Source: Phialophora verrucosa | Lineage: Eukaryota > Ascomycota > Eurotiomycetes > Chaetothyriales > Herpotrichiellaceae | Reading direction: 5' to 3' | NCBI GenBank assembly: GCA_002099365.1 | Contig: MSED01000007.1 | Coordinates: 1,550,001-1,614,000 of the forward strand | Length of the DNA: 64,000 nt | Shown: piece by piece, positions 10,001 through 20,930 of the stretch | Position numbering within the stretch: the first letter of the stretch is position 1 | Layout of the letters: every line of letters starts with the position of its first letter | Program-made: the position numbers and the translations under genes | Notes under the pieces: model-generated | Database searches by the model: none | Told to the model about the DNA's origin: nothing | What the model saw: only the letters and a program-made list of their open reading frames with translations

Positions 10001-11957
10001 TTAGTAGGCCTCTTCTACGACACCGCGAGCACTCATCAGCCTCGTCGCAAGAGGTTGGCAACGGCTCCATCCTATCTTCCTCAGGCCCTCGACGCACTGA
10101 ATGCGTCTTCTCTGGGTGAGCTCGACATCCCCAACGGGACCATAACGGCCGGAAGGCCCAAAGGCGTAGACACGGGTCGAATCCCAAGGCTCGTCACCAT
10201 AGACAAAAGCAACCCATCTCTCCCTCATGGCTTCACTGACAGCTATGGCACCCGTGTCGTGAGAATAATCATAACCGCCAAACAAGAAGAGGAGATCGAT
10301 GGCGTGGTGAGCTCCCGCTGCCGGATTCCAGGGGTTCGTTTGCTGTAGAACGGGCTCGCTGTCAGCCATATCCTTCGACGGCGAGTCGACGCTTGCACAG
10401 CATATGGGGAGGAGGGGACAACTCACGTCCATGATGTAACGATAGCACCTCCACCGACCTGCGATGCTCTCCATCCGAACAATCTCATCACTTGCGAAAG
10501 CAAACTTGAGGTCGTTGATAAAGGCACCGATCCGCGGCTTGGTTGTTTCCATGGACGAGAAGTCAATGTCGTACAACCGGATGACCTCGGAGCCCACCGG
10601 CGAATGCTGAGCAAAGATCTCTTGCAACCGTTCCAGTCCCAGCGCGGCAATGCCGGGCTCGAACCCTCTTGACTCCCACTGACAATCTCCTACGATCACA
10701 GAGTCCAGGTCCGCACTATTGGCAATGGGCCACGCAGCGCCTTCTGCGCCGGGAGTGAACACTTTTGCTTCCTCGTTGAGCCACCAGTTTTTGAATCCGA
10801 GCTTACCAATGCCAGCGAGGAGGTCTTTTACTGGAATGGTCTTCAGGTCGGCCGGTCCGCAGATTGACTGTAGTTTCTTCATGACAGCATGGCCCGCTCG
10901 CTGTGATGTGGGTGGAGTGAGATACAAGGAGCCAGACTGGAGAACCGCCCTCTTGATACCCGTTGAAGCAGACGGTCCATGGAGGTGGCCATGGACTGCG
11001 ATGCCCCCTGCGCTCTCTCCAGCGAGGGTGATGTTGGCCTGTCGTGCGTGGATTAGCTTAATGTTGGAAGGAAATGCCGGTCTTCATCAAGTGACGGCAT
11101 TGAGCTTACTGGATCTCCTCCGAAGCCGGCGACGTGCTTCTGCACCCATTCGATAGCACGTTTCTGATCGTGGAACCCGAAATTCGTCTTACCCCCGTAG
11201 ACACCGTACCCAAAGACGTTGAGCCGGTGAGAGAAGTGGACCATGATGATGGGTTTGCCCAGTCGCAGCGATGTCTTGATGAAATCCGTCGGGTCTGCCG
11301 TCAAGTCAGCTCCAACATGAAACCTCATTCTTGGCCTTCATCGGAGGAAATATTGGTTTGAAGATCAAGTGGACATACCAGTAAATCCCTGCTCGATATT
11401 GACCATGGTATAAGCGTGGCCGCCACCTATCATCAAGATCGTCAGTGAAAACCCAGAATGATATGAGATCAGGTCTGGTTTCGGCAATATTATGACCGAC
11501 CATGCACAAAGATATACACGGGAGCTTTGATCTCCCTACTGCGTAAGACCATGTCGGGTACAGACAGGACCAAGTTCAGGCATTCATATTCATCCTCCTC
11601 AATGTTTGGTGGCATCTCTTGGTCAGCAGGAAGACTGTAAAACTGTCGGATGTCGCGATACGGCTGCGGACACTTGGGCCTGTGTGTGAGTCGCCAGTTT
11701 CGCAGTCAGCCAACATGGCCCCCCCGTCAATGATCTCAAGATTCAGTGCAAATGGCCCAGTGGGATGTAGTGGAGACGAACCCAAAACGTGTACAATCCA
11801 ACGTTGCACCATTCCAACCGTCCACCGGAGTAGAATGCTCGAATCGGTCGGAGATGGAAGCATATTTGACGCCACAGAACTGGTAATGAGAATCTTTCTG
11901 GCGTGGAATCAGAGTGGCATTCAAGGTCTCATGGTAGATTGCTGGAAACTGGGGCAT
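10001..11957 (-). CDS. Type-B carboxylesterase/lipase
   Basis: Alpha/beta-hydrolase that cleaves carboxylic esters. The model starts at 11957 (MPQFPAIYHETLNATLI), and an intron with an unusual GTTCGT donor joins TRFG to PKCPQPYRD. The oxyanion-hole motif VHGGGHAYTM follows, then HRLNVFGYG, FGFHDQKRAIEWVQKHV, the nucleophile elbow GESAGG (Ser in GxSxG) and the catalytic His region GAHHAIDLLFLFGG. About four introns are needed; one near 10340-10430 separates the RYIMDV and NPWNPAAGAHH regions. The protein is somewhat over 500 residues, normal for the family. No convincing signal peptide was seen, so a cytosolic enzyme is likely. In the cluster it would open an ester or lactone before ring attack. 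The precise substrate is unknown. Confidence 0.9.
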
Positions 11958-12496
11958 GGTGGTCGATGGCGGCTGGTAACTCTGCGGTCGATGTTGAGTT
12001 TCGTCGCGTTCAAGATCAAAGTTTCCACCGAATCAAATGTATGAAACGAAACGAGTTGGAGAAAGGCGATTTAGCATTTCTAGCTTTGCTCTTATCCGTA
12101 GGAGGGAACCTCTTACACATAGGCTGCCTGGTGCAGGTCCGGCGCTGGTGGGAGTAATTACTGTCCGCAACGGACTGCGGACTGCTGGATTCGGAGCCGA
12201 GCCAGATCCAGAGAGTACCATATGCAGCGCCTTTAATATTGCCCAATACACGTTTCTCCTTGCTTGATTCTATCCTATTCAAAAGACCGGACCTTGGATA
12301 ACACTTCGGAGTCATTGTGGTTGGCACTTGCCCTCTGCACTCTCGTTCTAGTCAATCTACATTGCACGTATGCCATCTGTCTCTAGGACCGATAATGCAC
12401 GGGCAGAGGCTCATTATGTGCATAGGTAGACCGACGTCATGCCGGCTGCTCTCACTTGAGCGCTGAATACACCGAGATGCGACTGAAGTGCTAGAT
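11958..12496. promoter_or_regulatory. Intergenic region: esterase promoter and P450 3' flank
   Basis: About 540 bp between the esterase start and the 3' end of the second P450, both on the minus strand. The open frames here show no similarity I recognise. The region must contain the esterase promoter. A short direct repeat (GCGGACTGC-like, near 12170) is the only pattern noticed. Confidence 0.5.
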
Positions 12497-14218
12497 TCAG
12501 GACTGGCGAATGTCCCGTACGCGGACCATCAAGGGAGGCTTTTCCCATACCACGAATACCTTCTGGTTCGTCCAATTTTGGGACTCTTCGCAAAGCTCCA
12601 GATCGAAGTTCCAGAGAACATTGCCCAAGATGAGGCGCATCTCATGGTACGCCAGGCTTTGCAGGGTCAGTCATGGGTCGCCCCTCTCCAAGGAGCAAAA
12701 GCAGGAGGCTACTCACTTCTTTCCCAGGCAATTTCGAGGTCCAAAGGAGAACGGTTGCATTACGCTCCTGTTATCCTCCGCGAAATATGAGTCGTTAGTC
12801 CATCTTTCGGGGATGAACTTGTCCGCATCCCTGAAATTGCGCTCAGAGTGGTATGCTGCATAGTTGGTGACATAGCAAGCAGTCTGTTGAGTGAATAGTA
12901 ATTAGCTCCGCCTTAATCAACCCCTAGGTCACCTTGTGGCCAACTTACCCCTGGAGGAAGCACTCTTCCGCAAACCACGGCTGAGGTCTTTGGGACCACT
13001 CGCGGGGGGCCGAGAGGCACGGGAGGGTACAGGCGTAGCCCTTCCTCAAAGCAAGCATTCAAGTACTCAAGGCGTGCCAGCGACGAGAGCTGTAGTTCCT
13101 CGTCACTGCTGAACGCAGATCGAATCTCCTTGGTGAGTTTCTTGAGCTTATCCGGGTTCTTCAGTAAATGATAAGTCAAGCCGCTCAATGCCGTAGCTGT
13201 GGTTTCGGTTCCTGCGACCATGAATGTAATGCCGTTGGCGTACATTTCCGGCAATGACATGGCTTTATCACCTGATTGTTTGATTACCAGTCCCCATATG
13301 TCCGATCGAGCGTCCTTCTTCTCGAGACGACGGTTGACTTTGGCAATGCATTCCTGGTTATTCCTCGCCTGCTTTTTCACCACGCTCGTCGGGATGAAGA
13401 ACGGTCTTAGGATACCGGCCAGACTTGGGTAGTATCTCAACAGCTGGGTCAAGCTTTGTAGTTTCAGGAAACTGAACACGTTCTCCAAGAACCATTCTTG
13501 CGAGTGATCGCTGAGAAGGTTCAGAGGCTCCCCGAAACTCAAGTCTGCCATCACGTCAAAGGTGGTATAGTTATACCATCTCTCGATGTCGACTTTGCCA
13601 CCGGGGTCATCGCACGCCTTGTGTCGGATGCCCGCGACGAGCTGTTTGACATATCGTTGAAAGACGGGTTCCTGTTCGGTCAAGGCTCGCTCGGAAAACG
13701 CATGAGAGAGAATCCGTCGCTGGCGTGCGTGGCTCACATCATTGGCCCGAAACAGGCCAGCAGAGCCACCACTCGCGTCGGGACCGTAGAAGGACGTGTC
13801 CTTGGGAAAGTTCTCCCTGTTACCGGTATGAAAGCCATAGATATCTTTCCAAGCCTTAGGGTCAATATAGCTGACCTCATTTGGTGCTACACGCACGACA
13901 TCACCATATTTATCATGTAACTTTGGCAGCCACCAATGCATGTCGCCCCGATATTTATGGAGGACCATAGTAAGCCTGGTAGCACGGGCGAGTCGGGGGC
14001 CCGGCACGTCGCGAAGAGGGTGGAAGAAGACATTGTAGATGACGAGGCCCAAGCGAAAGCAAATCCACTGTCCCGAGGTCAGTATCAAGGTATTCTCCTC
14101 CGGTCTGCTGTGCCATACTCACTCCAATACTGACAAGAGCAAATATCAAGGAAAGACGGCCGAGGGCAAGCGCGGTCATGGCTGCTGGATTGTTCAAAGA
14201 CCTCTTGAAGCCGTTCAT
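12497..14218 (-). CDS. Cytochrome P450 monooxygenase, isotrichodermin-hydroxylase-like
   Basis: Complete microsomal P450. The ATG at 14218 (alternative 14179) opens a hydrophobic anchor (ALALGRLSLIFALVSIG). A short intron then joins WICFRLGLVIYNVFFHPL and the proline hinge DVPGPRLARATR. Later motifs are WKDIYGF, the C-helix HARQRRILSHAF, the I-helix VAGTETTA, ExxR in FEEGLRLYPP, and VLPPGV. After an intron near 12890-12950 come TNYAAYHSERNF, FIPERW and the heme loop FSFGPRNCLGKK. A last intron separates the C-terminal exon (LAYHEMRLILG...). All catalytic residues are present. Such enzymes hydroxylate or demethylate terpenoid or aromatic compounds. It is divergently transcribed from the extradiol dioxygenase across a 440-bp shared promoter, which suggests co-regulation. 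Confidence 0.93.
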
Positions 14219-14659
14219 ACTGGTGCCACCTCAAGAGGGGAATCAGGGCTGGATTATATTATCTATAAGATTACTCACGCACGAGACCAAGGCCCCCGCA
14301 AAATGAAATCAGGACAGGCAACCTCACCACCGATGGTTTGTCTAGGGGCCTTCGGAGTGGGAACAGTCCGAACGGAGTCGGAAAGAAGTCGTGGTGCGGA
14401 CCCCCCATGGACCCCGTCGACAACCACGTATGAGCAGCTCTGTATCTTTAAGTGTCTGTCAGGTGCTAGACCTAGAGCATGATCCCCATTATCGACATAT
14501 TGATCAATATTGTTTTTGCATCCTGGGCGAGGTGCCAGCATACGTGGGCGTGACAGTGCGTTACAAGTTGACCGACCAGGAAGCAGATTCTTCAGCATGG
14601 GGCCGCCACCCCCGAATCGGGGGGTATCTCTCGACACGTCCAAGGCTCCAGGCCGGAAA
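14219..14659. promoter_or_regulatory. Bidirectional promoter of P450 and extradiol dioxygenase
   Basis: 440 bp between two divergent start codons. It contains a TTCGGA-N10-TCCGAA inverted repeat at 14351-14372, immediately followed by further CGGA copies (ACGGAGTCGGA), and a TATA-like stretch (ATTATATTATCTATAA) on the P450 side near 14255. CGG-rich inverted elements suggest Zn2Cys6 control of both genes together. This is inference from pattern only. Confidence 0.5.
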
Positions 14660-16063
14660 ATGGATCAGCACAAATGGCGAGAGAGCCTGGGAATTGACCC
14701 ATCCAACCATCTTCGACTTGTCGAGCTGAACCACCTCAGATACCAGCACTCTGATATTCCAAAGATCGTGGATTTCCTGCAAGGTTTGTGATCAGTCTCG
14801 CTCCCACCCGAAGATGGACGTCACTTCTCGTCCAGTACAAACATGCATCATGGACTGATAGATTCCTCCTCAAACAGACTTCGGGTTCAGTGTGACCAAA
14901 AGCACCAAGGACGAAATTTATTTCCGCGGTTACGGGCCACAGCCTTACGCGTATGTCGTGGTGAAAGGGAGCGAGCCCAGGTTCTTGGGTGGTACATTTA
15001 AGGTCGAGAGCTATGCTGATCTCGAACGGTAAGTCTGCGCCGATATCCTCGTCACGGGCTCCCAGAGGGGCTATGGTTTCTTCACTCATTGCAATCCTTC
15101 CTGACGCGCTATGCTCGTATGTGCAGGGCCAGCAAACTCCAAAACGCAAGCCCGATCCAGCAGCTCGATCATGCTCCAGGTGGAGGGCATCTAGTCACAA
15201 TGAAGGATCCCGCCGGGTGGCCCATCAATCTGATATTCGGGCAGAATGACACCGACTCAGCGAGTCCGAGGGAAGACTTTCCCGAACTGCTGATCAACAG
15301 CGAAAAATCCAAGAATCGGCTTGGTGCATGCCATCGCTTCACACGGGGCCCTGCGGCCGTCTTCAGGGTGAGCAAGAAGCCTCCCCCAACCACACCCACA
15401 CACAAAGAGTAGGTTGCAGGAGGACGTTGAACCATGCTAACATCCTCACCCATCCAGCCAGGTCATTTTGGCATCTGCTACAAGAACTACCAAGACGCGT
15501 TCCTCTTCTATGTCCGAACCTTCAACCTCGTCCCCTCCGACATGGTATATGTTGATGCTCATGGCAAGTCGACAGACATCGCGGCCTTTCTACACATTGA
15601 CCGAGGTGAGAAATTCTCGGACCACCATACCTTTTTCCTCAGCGAGTCCGATCATGAACGGGTCCATCACTGTTCCTTCGAAGTCCACGACCACGACACT
15701 CAGCTGTTGGGTCACGAGTAGGTTCTGCCCCTCGATAACCACAGTCCCTTGGGTTGCCGTGGTCTGATACATCGACATAATAGATGGCTGCAAAGAAAAG
15801 GCTACAAGACGGTCTGGGGTGTCGGGCGACATCTGTTAGGATCACAGATTTTCGACTACTGGCGGGATTCCTCTGGTTTTATGATCGAGGTGAGTTGAGT
15901 TGCCCATATCTCTCATGCAATCCCGTTCTCTGCTGACAACATCCAAAAGCATTATGCGGATGGTGATCTTGTAAACCAAAAGTCACCGGTGACATGGATA
16001 CCGGCTAATGATGAGATGATGCTCATCTGGGGGCCAGATCGTCCTGCTGAATGGCTGGCCTGA
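14660..16063 (+). CDS. Extradiol ring-cleavage dioxygenase (type I, glyoxalase fold)
   Basis: Fe(II)/Mn(II) enzyme that opens catechols by meta cleavage. Six exons give a protein of about 331 residues, the usual size for two-domain type I enzymes. The start is ATG 14660 (MDQHKWRESLG); 14597 is in frame but less likely. The N-terminal domain covers about residues 1-125. The catalytic C-terminal domain has the 2-His-1-Glu metal site: H175 in PGHFGIC, H243 in VHHCSFEV and E294 in FMIEHYADGD. The catalytic-region histidine GRH (about H275) and the tyrosine of FDYW (about Y285) are also kept. Introns lie near 14784-14873, 15030-15126, 15369-15458, 15718-15769 and 15892-15948. Fungal aromatic degradation mostly uses intradiol cleavage, so an intact extradiol enzyme beside a flavin hydroxylase and an FAH hydrolase is notable. 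The natural substrate is unknown. Confidence 0.92.
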
Positions 16064-16403
16064 GCCGTTGGATACTTGGATCGTCTCCCGAACCCAATCT
16101 TTGGGAGACGTCTCCGCCTCCCGTCGCCGTTACGGCCGGCCAAGTCACGCACGAGGGTCACTGGACCTCTCGGTGGTGATCTCAAGCACGGCCCGGGATG
16201 CTCTCCTCTCGCACGAAGGGTGTCCGCGTGTCTATGTGGCTGCATAGCTGGTCTTTTGCAAAAACGAAATTTGCAACACATTGTTCGTCCTCTTGGCAGC
16301 AATGAAAATTTGTGTCCGAGAGGAGAAGAGACATAGTGCGGGCTGTTGCTTCCGATGAAATGGTACGCCGGGTGAATTTGGCTGATATTGGATTGTGTCG
16401 CAA
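16064..16403. other. Convergent intergenic region with short hairpin
   Basis: Spacer between the converging 3' ends of the dioxygenase and the second regulator. A perfect inverted repeat GTCTCCC-N13-GGGAGAC lies at 16083-16109, just after the dioxygenase stop, and could form an RNA hairpin in the 3' UTR. No gene was seen. Confidence 0.5.
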
Positions 16404-19123
16404 TCAAGTCTGCTGGTGTTCCCAAGCTTGAAGCATGGCTTCCAGCCGCTGTTTGACACCGACTGAGAAGGCAGTCGTGAGCGGTCCGTGATCTATCGTC
16501 TCAATACCTAATTGTAGCAACTCTTTCGGTGCCTGAAGTGTGACATGCTTTCCATTCTTGGTCAGTAGGAATGGGTTGCCTTGGCCGGAGCGAAGGTAAT
16601 CTTTGCCCACATCGTCCTCCATGGAGATGTTATTCAAGCATAGACGTTCTGCGTCGCTGATGGTGTGTGCAATCATGTGGCCAGGGCCGCGAGAGAGGTT
16701 CGTGACACTTAAATACCACATGGTCAGCGTGGCACGATAGATTGCAGCTGCACTCCACACCGGTCGTAATTCATCCTGGATGCCGTTGAACAGGCGAATA
16801 ATCTGTCCACAGTGGATGAGAGCGTGCTCAGGGGCACGAACCCATCGTCCCGAAATATCCGTGAGCGCAGGGGCGGGGCCGGCTCGGGCAAATCGTTCCA
16901 TCTCGTGGAACGAGGTGTATAAGTTGAGGCTGATGAGATGGTAGAGCACCATAGTTGCACTCGAAACTGCATGAAATTTGACACCCGCGCCAGATATGCG
17001 TCGAATCAGAGCACGCCATTTTTCCAGAAGCTGCTGAATTTCCTCCGAATGAAGTATTGAAGAAGCTTGTGTTGTCGGACTGAAGAATGGCCGAGATGGG
17101 TAAATGTCAGACACCTGGTCCAATATCTGCTTGAGATGACTAACAAGGACATGTAAGGGGTACAACAGGAGCCGCAAATGGAGTAGTTGTGGTCGATACG
17201 TCGAGGTTAGCTGCTCGTCCATCAGAGACTGAAATAGGCTTCGAAGTGAAAGATGTTGCTGTCGATTCAGAATGGTACGCCAGTCCTCTGGGGAGTTTCC
17301 GGCGCACAGGGTCTGTTGCCATTCATCTGCGTTCGGCGCGTTCCACAGATCCCCTTCGGCCGGCAGATCCGCCTCGATCTCCGATAAATTGATCCGGGGT
17401 TGCAGGTCATAGAGAAGGCTGATCTCCAGCTCGAGCAGGACCCAGCCATAAGCAAGCCTGTATAGACATCAGAAGCCGCAAAGAATGACTGGACGTGCAC
17501 CGAGTCGTATCCTACCGAGACAGACTTTCGCGCTCCACCCACGCCTTCCAGGCCTGCTGTAAGTTCTCCTCCGCATGTGTAGGGCTTGAATTTTGAATTT
17601 GACGCTTCGTGAGTAAACCAGCATGCCGCAATGACTGGGCAGAGAACGAGTTAGCGAAGTTAGCGAGCTTGATCAAGTGGCAGGACGAGTTACGTGAAAT
17701 GGCATCAGCAGTGGCTTCTGGCAGCAGCTCAGACTGGTTCGGAAACACCTACCACAAGGTATAGCTGCCTATGGGCGATGCTGATGTTCATATGCGCCTT
17801 GTCGCCACTGAAGGCTCCTTTGACGATGAAAAGCAGCGCAGCGTGGTACAGGAACGGGTTCTTCAGGTCGTGTACATCTCTCTCAAGGGCGTCATGCATC
17901 GAGTGTCGACAGATCTCCGTCATGGCGGTAGAAAAGCGGCGTGCCTTCCGGGCTGGATCGATCATTGACCCAAATGCAATCATGAAACAGAGTAGAAGAC
18001 TCGGACCCCTACCGAGAGCATTTGCTGACAGGTGGTTTGGCTCGAGCCTCCTGGCAGGAAATAAGGGATAGAATGGCTCGTAGTTTCTCAAAACGATTTC
18101 GAGGTAGTTGTGAAGAGCACGAGCAGGTGGCAGTCGAACATAGCCGCCTAATCGACCAGGGTCCTGATGGTCGGACGACGCAGGCGAGGGCAAGTCGAGC
18201 GCCAATCCATGGATGTCGACTGCCAACCGCATGTAGCGCTGAGCAATGACCAGTAGCCACTCGCGAGTACTATCGGAAAGGGGTACATTCATGAAAAGCT
18301 CGGCTGGGTTGAAGTTCTTCCGCCGCCAATCTTCTCGAATGGACGTCCATATCCCAGGTTGTAGGAAATTGTGATCCAGATTGGCTAAGACTAATTTCTG
18401 CCGGTCGGGGGCCGGATCTTGCGGGAAGGGCGTACATTGGCAGATGGTCCAGTACTTCCAGTCAGTCGTCCAGGTGGCTTCACCGTCACCACGGTCATGC
18501 CCTGAGCTCTCACCGTTTGTCGGTTCGGAGAGGCTTTGGCTAGGAGAAGTGGCGACGATACTAACCTCCAGCTGCACGAAGTTATTGATCTCAGTCGTTT
18601 GCGCAGGGGTCATCGAGTGTTGATACTCAGTGAGCGGGTTTGTTGTAGCGAACATCGAAGCACCCCAACCGTCAACATCCATTGGAGACGAGCCCAGGAC
18701 ATAGCTATGGTCAGGAAACCCGTCATGCTCGAACATTTCCGTGTTGACGCCGTTTCGCCGAGCGCTGGACACTGAATTTGCAGTTGATGGCTGCTGCACA
18801 GACCGGACAGTCGATGAGAGTTCCCCGGACCTCTCGTTCCTCTGTAAGAGGGAGTGAGCTTCGTCGACTGATGAGGTAGCCTGGTCCACTGCGGCTGTCT
18901 CAGGTCGTGTCGAGTGGTCGATCCTGGCTGATCTGCCCTTGCGCGGGACACGAGAGATACATGTCAAACCCTTGGCGTGGCAGCGGCTGCATGGTTGCTT
19001 GTGATCGCATTTTGTCTTGCTTCTCGCACAGTTGGCGCATGCAATGTCCCTTGGTCGCACGGGCGTGGCTCCCAAACATCGAGCGACATCACCATCGCTT
19101 TCGATCGAGGTGGTCACTGCCAT
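16404..19123 (-). CDS. Zn2Cys6 transcription factor, paralogue of the regulator at 4076-7325
   Basis: Nuclear regulator with an N-terminal binuclear zinc cluster (cysteines at about 29, 32, 39, 45, 48 and 55, in ACANCARSKTKCD and PCSRCHAKGLTC). A long acidic or low-complexity linker and a fungal-specific regulator domain follow. The start is ATG 19123. Introns at about 17647-17759 and 17464-17512 join YLV to SLRHAGLL and LSR to LAYGWVLL. These sit at the same positions as the last two introns of the other regulator. The C-terminal halves align through HCGQI.R, ELRP.W, A.YRA and SVT blocks. Unlike its paralogue it has no C2H2 fingers; I checked the upstream sequence and found none. Likely a second cluster regulator, as activator or repressor. 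Confidence 0.9.
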
Positions 19124-19944
19124 TGCCGCCTCCTCCTCTCCCTTTTGTATGTCTCGTGCCGCGTAGCGAGAACCATCCGGAGAGTGGAGGGATGTGTCAA
19201 TGTCGAATCATCCAGGGTTGGTGGTCATAATAGGCTCGCAATGGTGGCTCTTGGGACACGCGGGGCGGGAAAGAGACAGCACGGCAGGTTGGATTGGAGG
19301 TTGAGGGTTGCGGCGAAACGGCGAAACATCAACGGCGAAAAGCAAACGGCCGAAAGCAACCAGCGAAGGGCAAATGGTGAATGGGGGGAGAGTCGTGGAG
19401 ACGAAGACAATGGGGTTAGAACACACACAGACGAATGAAAGCCGGTTGGCCATCCCGCTATCCTAACTGCTTCCCCCCTCCTCCACACACTCCCCAAGTA
19501 GCTAGATCACAGCGTAGTACCGAACAAGGCTCAAGTGCCGTACCCAGTAGTCAAGGATATGCCTCGCCAATGGACCAGATCCAGGCTGGGGCACGGCGTT
19601 GCGGCGGAGATGAATGTTATGTTGGCAGACTTAGTTTCCTTAACTGATCCTCCCGCCCACAATTTCCTGCGAATCTCGCCTTTTCAACCTTTTCGACCCC
19701 TCAAGCCTGGCCTGGCTCTCTGGGAGGCCATAAGCACAACACTTGTTGCGCGCTCAAAGGCCAAAATCTTAGCTTTCTAAAGGACATGATCTCTCATTTC
19801 TCTGAGCACTAGCCAGGCGACACCTTGCGGAATCAACAGCACCAGGCAACAAAATCCTTCCGGTTAGCCATCAGGAGTTCGCTCATTCCGTAAAAGACTA
19901 CTACCTACTACCCCGGCGTCACCCCAGGCCGTCGACCCCGGACG
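19124..19944. promoter_or_regulatory. Divergent intergenic region between regulator and cupin genes
   Basis: About 820 bp with only chance open frames. It should hold the promoters of the regulator (minus strand) and the cupin (plus strand). I saw no strong repeat or palindrome. Confidence 0.5.
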
Positions 19945-20454
19945 ATGTCGACGCCGCGCCTTCCCGGTATGCGTCGGATAGTAACATCGCATAACGAGAA
20001 GGGGGAAGCCATTGTGGCACTGGACAGCGAAATCCATAGCGAAATCCAACCGCACGGAGCTGGATCAGCCGTCGTCTGGTCGAGTGACTCCAGTCCTGCC
20101 GTGGTGGACACAAAATCCGACAATGCGCTCGCGGCCACCGGGTTCGTTAACAATGGGTCAATCTTCCGGATCGTCGATGTGCCACCGAGAACTGTCGGCA
20201 TCATGCACCGTTCGCTGTCGCTGGACTACATTATTGTACAGCAAGGCTCGATTACATTGACGCTGGACAGCGGCACGAGGACGAAAGTCCATCCAGGAGA
20301 ATTTGTCATTCAACAAGCTACTATGCATGGATGGGACAATGACAGTGATGAATGGGCTCGTTGCATAGCCATCATGCTCCCTGCACAAGCCCCCAGGGTA
20401 GATGGCAAGGAGCTCGGGACTAATCTTTCGGCTTTATTTGGGCCCGGAAGTTGA
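19945..20454 (+). CDS. Small single-domain cupin protein
   Basis: Intron-free 169-residue protein forming one cupin barrel. Visible blocks are GIMHRSLSLDYIIVQQG (about residues 89-105), which corresponds to cupin motif 1 in its fungal HRxxSxDY form, and HPGEFVIQQATMHGWDND (about 115-132), motif 2 with the GWxN end. The usual HxH...E metal set is only partly present, so a redox role is uncertain. Proteins of this type occur widely in fungi next to aromatic-degradation and secondary-metabolite genes. It is first in a same-strand run with the FAH, CMD-like and DUF3500 genes. It may act as a dioxygenase, an isomerase or a cyclase-like helper; the sequence does not decide. Confidence 0.85.
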   Translation: MSTPRLPGMRRIVTSHNEKGEAIVALDSEIHSEIQPHGAGSAVVWSSDSSPAVVDTKSDNALAATGFVNNGSIFRIVDVPPRTVGIMHRSLSLDYIIVQQGSITLTLDSGTRTKVHPGEFVIQQATMHGWDNDSDEWARCIAIMLPAQAPRVDGKELGTNLSALFGPGS

Positions 20455-20727
20455 CCGATTGTCTCTTGAGGAAGTAGAGGGATCACGAGACGAGTTCTGG
20501 TAGAGGACAATGTAAATACCGAGGATATACGAGGTAGCACCGAAGGGACTGTCAGGGCCAGGTCACCGGTCGGGCCCACGATGACCAGGTGCGTCGGGTT
20601 TGTGGGAGTCCGATATTGCGGAGAATGGACTAAGGGTGGAGAGCCCGCCGGGCTCCGGCCAAGTGGACCCAAAGCTCGGAGCAATTCAAAACTCCTCTCT
20701 CACAATGTCCGATGTGCAGAAGCCCCC

Positions 20728-20750
20728 GTGACCGAGCGAGATCTGGTCAC
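20728..20750. promoter_or_regulatory. GTGACC-N11-GGTCAC inverted repeat upstream of FAH gene
   Basis: Perfect 6-bp arms with an 11-bp spacer, about 180 bp upstream of the FAH hydrolase start, in the 476-bp gap after the cupin gene. It could be an operator for a dimeric regulator. No known motif is matched with certainty. Confidence 0.35.
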
Positions 20751-20930
20751 GATTCCAGGCATGTGTAACACGAGCGGAGCGAAACGAAAGACGGTCAAAA
20801 CCTGCGGCCTTCGTGACGCGGGCATGAGGTCGGTCGGTCAGCCTTGGAACGACATACAGGGTCGCATCCTGACCCTGAGGCTCTCACGCGCTCGGAACCA
20901 CCCTACCGCCCGGAGTGTTAGGAATTCATC

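Noticed and set aside
18977..19453. Open frames opposite and upstream of the second regulator
   Set aside because: Searched for C2H2 fingers matching its paralogue; none found, and the frames look like chance.
19945..20454. Gentisate 1,2-dioxygenase
   Set aside because: The protein has a single 169-residue cupin with incomplete metal ligands, while gentisate dioxygenases are bicupins of about 350 residues.
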